NCBI GenBank assembly: GCA_031272845.1
Contig: JAISTA010000156.1
Coordinates: 1 to 6,358, forward strand
Source of the DNA: Oscillospiraceae bacterium
GTDB lineage: Bacteria; Bacillota; Clostridia; Oscillospirales; Oscillospiraceae
Length of the DNA: 6,358 nt
Direction: 5' to 3'
In this document: in pieces, positions 1 to 4,631 of the stretch
Layout of the letters: each line of letters opens with the position of its first letter
How positions within the stretch are numbered: the stretch's first letter is position 1
The notes under the pieces: model-generated
What the model was told of the DNA's origin: nothing
Databases searched by the model: none
Seen by the model: the letters and a program-made list of their open reading frames with translations, nothing else
Program-made: the position numbers and the translations under genes

Positions 1-297
1 GATATAATCGCGCTCGTCGCGCTGAATGCCGCTGCCGAAACAGACGGCGTTGCAGAGCCAACCGCTATTCTCGGCAAGGGCACCGCAGAGGAGCGCCGCC
101 GCAACGCGCAGCACATAAATGTCTGTTTTTCGGACGGGGAAGCCGTAATTAACCTGTCTATCGCCGTTTTGATCGGCAAAAGGATTCCCGAGGTGGCCGC
201 CGCCGTGCAGTCTGCCGTGTCGTCCGCCGTGCAGGTTGCCTGCGGAGTTAAGCCGAAGCAGGTCAATGTCCGAGTTACGCGCGTTCGATTTGAGTAA
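1..297 (+). CDS. Asp23/Gls24 family protein (YqhY-like), 3' part
   Basis: Reading from base 1 in frame gives 98 residues ending at TAA (295-297); the start lies left of the window. The visible part begins at the conserved opening of the Asp23 (DUF322) domain, where DIIALVALNAAAETDGVA matches the family's 'VI..IA..A..EV.GV' pattern. It then shows the beta-rich core (residues about 42-63, INVCFSDGEAVINLSIAVLIG), the helix IPEVAAAVQSAVSSAVQ and the closing strand KPKQVNVRVTRVRF. Probably only 10-20 residues are missing. Family members are small cytoplasmic or membrane-associated proteins linked to cell-envelope stress, and the Bacillus YqhY has been connected with acetyl-CoA carboxylase and lipid homeostasis. 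Location immediately before nusB is the YqhY position in Bacillota, so this is likely the YqhY-type paralogue; its biochemical role remains unclear. Confidence 0.88.
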   Translation, partial: DIIALVALNAAAETDGVAEPTAILGKGTAEERRRNAQHINVCFSDGEAVINLSIAVLIGKRIPEVAAAVQSAVSSAVQVACGVKPKQVNVRVTRVRFE

Positions 298-299
298 TA

Positions 300-363
300 C
301 GGCTTTTCCAAAACGCGCGGCAAAATACTTGCAATTCCAAAAATTTGTACTGCTGAAAAGCCG
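300..363. repeat. 9-bp perfect inverted repeat in the asp23-nusB gap
   Basis: CGGCTTTTC at 300-308 is the exact reverse complement of GAAAAGCCG at 355-363, with 46 bases between the arms. The left arm starts three bases after the asp23-like stop codon, and the right arm ends 36 bases before the nusB ATG. No T-run follows the right arm, so this does not look like an intrinsic terminator, and the loop is long for one. It could form a long-range stem in the nusB leader or be chance. I see no convincing -35/-10 pair in this gap (298-399). Confidence 0.35.
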
Positions 364-399
364 CGTCACCGAACACACTGGAGCCTAAGACACACCTTA

Positions 400-888
400 A
401 TGACAAGAGTTAACGCAAGAAAAACCGCATTTATGCTGATTTTCGCCGTCGCCGAGGGGCGGCTTCTCGACTGCGGCATAAATGACGCAGCGCCGCCTAC
501 ACTCGAAAACGTGCTGGACGATTTTTTTGAGCCGCTTTATTTCTCAACGTTAAAGAGCGAGGACGCGGTTTTCGAAAAATACCCGGACGCGAAAACCCTC
601 GAATACATATACGCACTTGTGTCGCAAGCGGTGTCCGACCTTGAGGCAACAGACGGCGCGTTTTCACAGCATCTTACCGGGTGGAGGCTTGAGCGCGTGT
701 CCGCCGCGGCGCGTGCCTGCCTTCGCACAGCCGTTGCTGAGCTGACGCTGAAGCTGCCGGACAGCCCTGAGGCCGTCGTCATAAACGAGACGCTGGAAAT
801 TGCGCGTGAGTTTGACGAGGAAGAGAACGTGCCGTTTATAAACGGCGTTCTCGGCTCGTATGTGCGCGCCGAAAAAGGTGAGAAATGA
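400..888 (+). CDS. nusB: Transcription antitermination factor NusB
   Basis: A 162-residue all-helical RNA-binding protein. NusB pairs with NusE (ribosomal protein S10) on boxA RNA and supports antitermination complexes, notably on rRNA operons. Family marks visible are the N-terminal RVNARKTAFMLIF (the usual 'R..AR..A...L'), the central WRLERVSAAARACLRTAVAEL (95-115) and the C-terminal AVVINETLEIAREF followed by FINGVL (125-151). The ATG at 400 is favoured because it precedes the conserved Arg-rich opening; a GGAG at 380-383 is a weak and rather distant ribosome binding site, 16 bases upstream. The protein is longer than the typical 130-150 residues, the extra length lying in the poorly conserved stretch around residues 20-65. 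The stop codon overlaps the xseA start (ATGA, 885-888), so the two are probably translationally coupled. Confidence 0.95.
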   Translation: MTRVNARKTAFMLIFAVAEGRLLDCGINDAAPPTLENVLDDFFEPLYFSTLKSEDAVFEKYPDAKTLEYIYALVSQAVSDLEATDGAFSQHLTGWRLERVSAAARACLRTAVAELTLKLPDSPEAVVINETLEIAREFDEEENVPFINGVLGSYVRAEKGEK

Positions 889-2102
889 GCGAGCCCGCCG
901 CAAATATACTTGAAATTTCACAGCTGACGGCGTATATCCGCACGCGTCTGACCGGGGACGACAGCCTGAAAAACGTACTCGTGCGCGGCGAAATTTCGGA
1001 TTTTAAGCAAAACGCCCAGTCCGGCCACTGCTACTTTTCCCTAAAGGACGCGGGCAGCCGAATCTCCTGCGCGATGTTTCGCGGCGCGGCCGGCGGACTT
1101 AAGTTCCGCCCTGAAAACGGCATGTCCGTCATTGTCGGCGGCAAAATAGACGTCTATCCGCAGAGCGGGTCGTATCAGCTCATCGCGTCGCGCCTTGAGC
1201 CGGAGGGACTCGGCGCTCTTTTTTTCGAGTTTGAGCGCCTGAAAACAAAGCTCGCGCAGGAGGGGCTTTTTGATGTCTCGCACAAAAAGCCGATTCCGCG
1301 CTACCCTGACGCAATCGCCGTGATCACAAGCTCCACGGGCGCCGCCGTGCGCGATATTATACGCGTTTTGCGCGGCCGCTGGCCAATGACGCGCGTTATA
1401 ATATTGCCCGTGCGCGTTCAGGGGCAGGAAGCGCCGCGCGAGCTTATCGGCGCGATTAAGTACGTGAACCGTTACCCGATTGCGGACGTGATTATTTGCG
1501 GACGCGGCGGAGGCTCCGCCGAGGATTTGTGGGCGTTCAACGACGAGGGGCTCGCCCGCGCAATATACGCTTCGGAAATTCCTGTGATTTCCGCCGTCGG
1601 GCACGAGCCGGACTTTACGATTGCGGATTTTGTCGCGGATCTTCGCGCAGCAACGCCGTCAAACGCGGCGGAGCTTGCCGTGCCCGACCAAAACGCGGTG
1701 CTTTCCGGACTTCAGGCGGTTTCCCGCCGTCTTGCGCGCGGACTTGACGGAAAGCTGCGCCTTGCGCGCCAGACAATCGAGTATGCCAAAAACAGCCGCT
1801 CCTTTTCGTCTCCGGAGGGACTGCTTGACACAAAGCGTCAGCAGATCGACAGGCTGTCAGAGCAGCTTCTGGCCGGAATGCAGTCGGCCGTCAGCCAAAA
1901 CGGCGAGAAGCTGCGCCTGCTTGCCGCGCGCGCCGACTCGCTTTCTCCGCTGGCCGTCTTTGCGCGCGGCTACGCCGTTGCGGAGGACGAAAACGGCAGC
2001 GTTGTGACCTCGGCAAAGGCCGCTGTGCCGGGCGGCGCGCTGCTTGTCAGGTTTTACGACGGGCGCGTCCGCACGACGATTGAGGAGCGTCTGCCGCTAT
2101 GA
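885..2102 (+). CDS. xseA: Exodeoxyribonuclease VII large subunit
   Basis: A 405-residue protein, near the usual 400-450 of the family. Residues about 10-105 form the N-terminal OB-fold DNA-binding domain (NVLVRGEISDFK..GHCYFSLKD). The catalytic domain follows: AVITSSTGAAVRDI (145-158), then ICGRGGGSAEDLWAFNDE (204-221), ARAI and IPVISAVGHEPDFTIADFV (232-250), ending in DLRAATPSNAAE. A helical region (about 270-350) should form the coiled-coil arm that binds the small subunit, and the C-terminal SPLAVFARGYAV motif (354-366) is present. Exonuclease VII degrades single-stranded DNA to oligonucleotides and needs several XseB small subunits per XseA. The ATG at 885 overlaps the nusB stop by ATGA, with an AAGGTGA Shine-Dalgarno at 875-881. 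The xseB gene that commonly follows is absent here; the next gene is an unrelated membrane protein. Confidence 0.97.
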   Translation: MSEPAANILEISQLTAYIRTRLTGDDSLKNVLVRGEISDFKQNAQSGHCYFSLKDAGSRISCAMFRGAAGGLKFRPENGMSVIVGGKIDVYPQSGSYQLIASRLEPEGLGALFFEFERLKTKLAQEGLFDVSHKKPIPRYPDAIAVITSSTGAAVRDIIRVLRGRWPMTRVIILPVRVQGQEAPRELIGAIKYVNRYPIADVIICGRGGGSAEDLWAFNDEGLARAIYASEIPVISAVGHEPDFTIADFVADLRAATPSNAAELAVPDQNAVLSGLQAVSRRLARGLDGKLRLARQTIEYAKNSRSFSSPEGLLDTKRQQIDRLSEQLLAGMQSAVSQNGEKLRLLAARADSLSPLAVFARGYAVAEDENGSVVTSAKAAVPGGALLVRFYDGRVRTTIEERLPL

Positions 2103-3808
2103 CAAGACTTGACCAAAAAAGAAATCCCCATGAAAAGGCGCTTATCGCCGCGCTGCTGATTTTTGCCGCTCTGTTTTCCATCTCGCCGCTGTTCAACCCG
2201 TTTTATCTGAAGTATCAGCACGACCTGTCGTTTCACCTGAGCCGGATTGAGGGCATAGCGCAGGGACTGCGCGACAGGCAGCTTCCCGTGCGGTACAACT
2301 CGTATTTCCTGAACGGCTTCGGCTACGGAGACGCGACGATGTATCCGCCGCTGTGTTTGTATTTTCCCGCGCTGCTGCGGCTTGCCGGCATTCCCGCCGT
2401 AATCGCGTATGAGGCCTACGCGGCGCTTGTAGCTGTCGCGACGGCGTTTGTCGCCTACTTTGCCTTTTCGCGGCTGTTCGGCTATGTGCTGTCACCTGAG
2501 GAGCGGTCAAAAAGCCGCGTTTACGGTTTGCTGGCAGCCTGCGTATACACGCTTGGCTTCTGGCGCGTCGTCAATGTGCTGCTGCGCGGCGCTGTCGGCG
2601 AATACACGGCGATGGGGTTTTTCCCGCTTGTGCTTTTGGGGATGTACGCAATAGTGTTTCAGGATAAAACCGAAACAAAACGGGGAGTGCTGTATCTGCT
2701 GATTGCTTTTTCCGGGATTGCAAACTGCCATTTGCTGTCTCTCGTAACAGTCGGAACAGTGTGCGCCGTGTTCCTGCTTGTAAATATCAAAAGGCTGCTG
2801 AAGGCTCCGTATAAAATCGCGGCCCTTTGCGTGACGGCGGGGCTGTTTCTGCTGCTGAACGCCTGGGTTATCGTGCCGATGCTAGTTACGTCGCGGGAGA
2901 TTAATATGTACATCTCGTCTCCGCATATCGGCAATTTGCTTGGCTACGCGCTGTATCCCAATGAGCTGTGGCAGATTTTTTATAATAATTTCTACGGCCT
3001 GGCAGAACAGCTGGACTCCGTACTGGAGCCTATGCCGATGTCGCTCGGCCCGCTGCCCTTCGTCGCAATCGGGGTTTTTATTTACAGGCGCGCCGTCAAA
3101 AGCCGGGAATCCGCAGCTTTACTCGTGAGCCGCCGCTTTGAAACAGGTATTTTTATCGCGCTCACGCTTACGCTTTTGGTCACGACGGTGCTGTTTCCGT
3201 GGGGCGCCGTAAGCTACATCCCGCTGCTTGGCGGATTTATCGGTAAAATCCAGTTTCCGTGGCGGTACCTATCAATTGCGGCTGTGTTTGCCGCCGTGTT
3301 CATTCCCGCAGTGTTTTTTACCGAAAAAAACCGAGGCAGGACTTTTGCCGCGGTTCTGATTGCCGCCTTCGCGATTTTATTGCCGTATCACAGTCTGTAC
3401 GCCTCTTATGACGCTACGTTCGTTAAGCTCGGCGAAAACGCTGCCGGCAGCTCAATCGGCGGGGGCGAATATCTGCCGCGCGGCAGCCACGCGACAGCGT
3501 GGTATTTTGAGCAGGACAAGTCCGATTATCCGCTGGTTGACGGAGCGACGTACACCTTTGCACAGCTTTACTATCCCGGACTATACTCAACCTCAGGCAC
3601 GCTTTCGGCTAATGATATTGGCCTTTGCGTCGTAACGGCCGCGCCCGGGGAGCCGGTACCGGAGATCAAATACCGCGCGCCCGCGTCATACCGCGTGTCG
3701 GAGGCGGTTTCCGTCGTCACGGCGGCGGGGCTGCTTGTCTGTCTGCTGCGGCGAAAAAATAATTTATTGCCGCCGCAGGATTCGACAAACGACGCGGCCA
3801 GAGGGTGA
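2099..3808 (+). CDS. Polytopic membrane protein, GT-C-like / PTPS-related family
   Basis: A 569-residue integral membrane protein with about 11-13 predicted hydrophobic helices (for example around residues 13-33, 101-123, 170-187, 195-231, 240-262, 349-366, 388-407, 413-430, and a last one near 536-550 before RRK). The first external loop has D42 and H46 in HDLSFHLSRIEGI, then LPVRYNSYFLNGFGYG and MYPPLCLYFP. That layout (acidic residue after helix 1, then 'GYG...YPPL..Y') is typical of GT-C-type enzymes and of membrane proteins named '6-pyruvoyl-tetrahydropterin synthase-related' or YfhO-like. IQFPWRYLSIA (384-394) is another recurring mark, and GGEYLP (455-460) lies in a C-terminal extracytoplasmic part (about 431-535). 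By family it may move sugars from a lipid carrier onto an envelope polymer or protein; substrate unknown. The ATG overlaps the xseA stop (ATGA), with GAGGAG at 2082-2087 as ribosome binding site. A GT-C assignment rests on motifs only. Confidence 0.8.
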   Translation: MTRLDQKRNPHEKALIAALLIFAALFSISPLFNPFYLKYQHDLSFHLSRIEGIAQGLRDRQLPVRYNSYFLNGFGYGDATMYPPLCLYFPALLRLAGIPAVIAYEAYAALVAVATAFVAYFAFSRLFGYVLSPEERSKSRVYGLLAACVYTLGFWRVVNVLLRGAVGEYTAMGFFPLVLLGMYAIVFQDKTETKRGVLYLLIAFSGIANCHLLSLVTVGTVCAVFLLVNIKRLLKAPYKIAALCVTAGLFLLLNAWVIVPMLVTSREINMYISSPHIGNLLGYALYPNELWQIFYNNFYGLAEQLDSVLEPMPMSLGPLPFVAIGVFIYRRAVKSRESAALLVSRRFETGIFIALTLTLLVTTVLFPWGAVSYIPLLGGFIGKIQFPWRYLSIAAVFAAVFIPAVFFTEKNRGRTFAAVLIAAFAILLPYHSLYASYDATFVKLGENAAGSSIGGGEYLPRGSHATAWYFEQDKSDYPLVDGATYTFAQLYYPGLYSTSGTLSANDIGLCVVTAAPGEPVPEIKYRAPASYRVSEAVSVVTAAGLLVCLLRRKNNLLPPQDSTNDAARG

Positions 3809-3814
3809 TATAAT
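3806..3814 (+). promoter_or_regulatory. Extended -10-like promoter element
   Basis: TGATATAAT is a perfect TATAAT hexamer (3809-3814) with the extended -10 TG one base before it; its TGA is the stop codon of the upstream membrane gene. No good -35 is found: TTCGAC at 3781-3786 would leave a 22-base spacer. If active, transcription would begin near 3821 and end at the terminator whose T-run finishes at 3877, giving an RNA of under 60 bases. Chance in coding DNA is a real alternative. Confidence 0.3.
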
Positions 3815-3839
3815 CACATCATAGCTTATCCTTTTGCAC

Positions 3840-3877
3840 ACGCGGCCGGCTCGAAAGAGTCAGCCGCGTATTTTTTT
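3840..3877 (+). terminator. Rho-independent terminator, GAAA-capped
   Basis: The stem pairs 3840-3852 with 3857-3869: ACGCGGC/GCCGCGT outside, one C/A mismatch (3847/3862), then a G-C, a G-U and CTC/GAG around a GAAA tetraloop (3853-3856). Seven Ts follow at 3871-3877. It lies 31 bases past the membrane-protein stop and should end the nusB-xseA-membrane protein transcript. There is no matching A-run on the left, so it serves the + strand only. Confidence 0.92.
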
Positions 3878-3945
3878 GAGCTGGAATTTGTGCCGCGTTG
3901 CTGTATAGTGGTTCAAAACAGCTTTTATGACTGCTTGCGTTTTCG

Positions 3946-3982
3946 AAAAAAAGACAAGGCCCGGTTTGCCTTGTCTTTTTTT
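3946..3982. terminator. Bidirectional rho-independent terminator
   Basis: A perfect 15-bp inverted repeat: AAAAAAAGACAAGGC (3946-3960) pairs with GCCTTGTCTTTTTTT (3968-3982) around the seven-base loop CCGGTTT. The T-run serves + strand transcripts, and the A-run on the left becomes a T-run for - strand transcripts. It is 30 bases past the stop of the - strand acetyltransferase gene (4013-4015), so it most likely terminates the dnaX-acetyltransferase transcript and acts as a backup to the stronger-looking + strand terminator before it. Confidence 0.9.
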
Positions 3983-4012
3983 GTCCGCCATTATTTTGTG
4001 CCGCTGAAAATC

Positions 4013-4603
4013 TCACTGCTTTAGATATTTTCGCATAAGAACCCTGCCGTTCTGCCTTTGAGCTTCAACAAACCCCGCTTTCTCATACAGCCTGACAGGC
4101 CCGTTGTAGTCATAGTCCGCGCGCTCCTTTTGCAGCCTTGCGTAACCCTCAACGGCGGCAAAGCCCGCCGTTTCAGCGTCGGCGATTGCTCGGTTGAGCA
4201 GTGCTGCGGCTACGCCCTGCCCGCGATATTCCGGCGCAATCGCAAAGCATACGACTGACAAGGTCCTGCCGCAAACATCTTTGGGGATAATCCCGGTAAA
4301 ATTGTCTATACCGGCATAGCTGTTTCGGTCGCCGGCGTTGCACCACCCAACGGGCATTCCGCCGTCAAACGCCAAATATCCGTGTATTTTGCCTTCATCC
4401 AGCAATTTCACAGCGTACCTGCGAATTACGCCTTTTGCGTCAGTGCCGAACTCGCTTACCATCTGATATATTTGCGATATGTCCATATTGGGAGAGGTGC
4501 AGTAGCAAGGGCCGTTGGGGGTGCCGTCCGAAAACGCGCGGTTGTCAAAAAAATCAAGATAGTCGGAGACAAGCTCAGGCACAAGAGCCTTGATTTCAAG
4601 CAT
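4013..4603 (-). CDS. GNAT family N-acetyltransferase
   Basis: A 196-residue protein of the Gcn5-related acetyltransferase fold, which transfers an acetyl group from acetyl-CoA to an amine. The acetyl-CoA-binding motif A is clear: SVVCFAIAPEYRGQGVAAALL (116-136), with RGQGVA as the pyrophosphate loop. The later GPVRLYEKAGFVE (168-180) is the usual motif B end of the fold, with the Tyr often used as general acid. The N-terminal part has RAFSDG followed by GPCYC (31-35), a pattern shared by a subgroup of GNATs of unknown substrate, and GYLAFDGGMPVGWCNAGDR as the central strand pair. The ATG at 4601-4603 is well supported by an AAGGAG eight bases upstream. It lies 28 bases after dnaX on the same strand with no terminator between, so it is likely co-transcribed. 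Substrate cannot be read from sequence. Confidence 0.92.
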   Translation of the reverse strand: MLEIKALVPELVSDYLDFFDNRAFSDGTPNGPCYCTSPNMDISQIYQMVSEFGTDAKGVIRRYAVKLLDEGKIHGYLAFDGGMPVGWCNAGDRNSYAGIDNFTGIIPKDVCGRTLSVVCFAIAPEYRGQGVAAALLNRAIADAETAGFAAVEGYARLQKERADYDYNGPVRLYEKAGFVEAQRQNGRVLMRKYLKQ

Positions 4604-4611
4604 TTTGCTTA

Positions 4612-4617
4612 CTCCTT
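4612..4617 (-). promoter_or_regulatory. Shine-Dalgarno site of the acetyltransferase gene
   Basis: The - strand reads AAGGAG here, eight bases before the ATG at 4603. It is the best ribosome binding site in the window and fixes the start. It lies in the 28-base gap after the dnaX stop, which leaves no room for an obvious separate promoter. Confidence 0.85.
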
Positions 4618-4631
4618 GTTCTCACAGCCGA

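Noticed and set aside
325..357. Possible nusB promoter with TTGCAA at 329-334
   Set aside because: The position 17 bases downstream (GCTGAA) is not a plausible -10, and no other good pair was found in the gap.
1370..1382. GC-rich palindrome (GCGGCCGC) inside xseA
   Set aside because: A short palindrome expected by chance in GC-rich coding sequence, with no T-run or partner site.
1041..1604. Long antisense open frame within xseA, with similar shadows in dnaX (for example 4693-5169 and 5766-6146 on +)
   Set aside because: These are by-products of GC-rich codon use opposite or offset from well-supported genes; the translations are low-complexity Arg/Ala-rich and match nothing recognisable.
3819..4016. 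65-codon open frame on the - strand in the convergent region, with a GTG start overlapping the acetyltransferase stop
   Set aside because: It runs through both terminator hairpins, has no recognisable domain and biased composition, so it is almost certainly non-coding.
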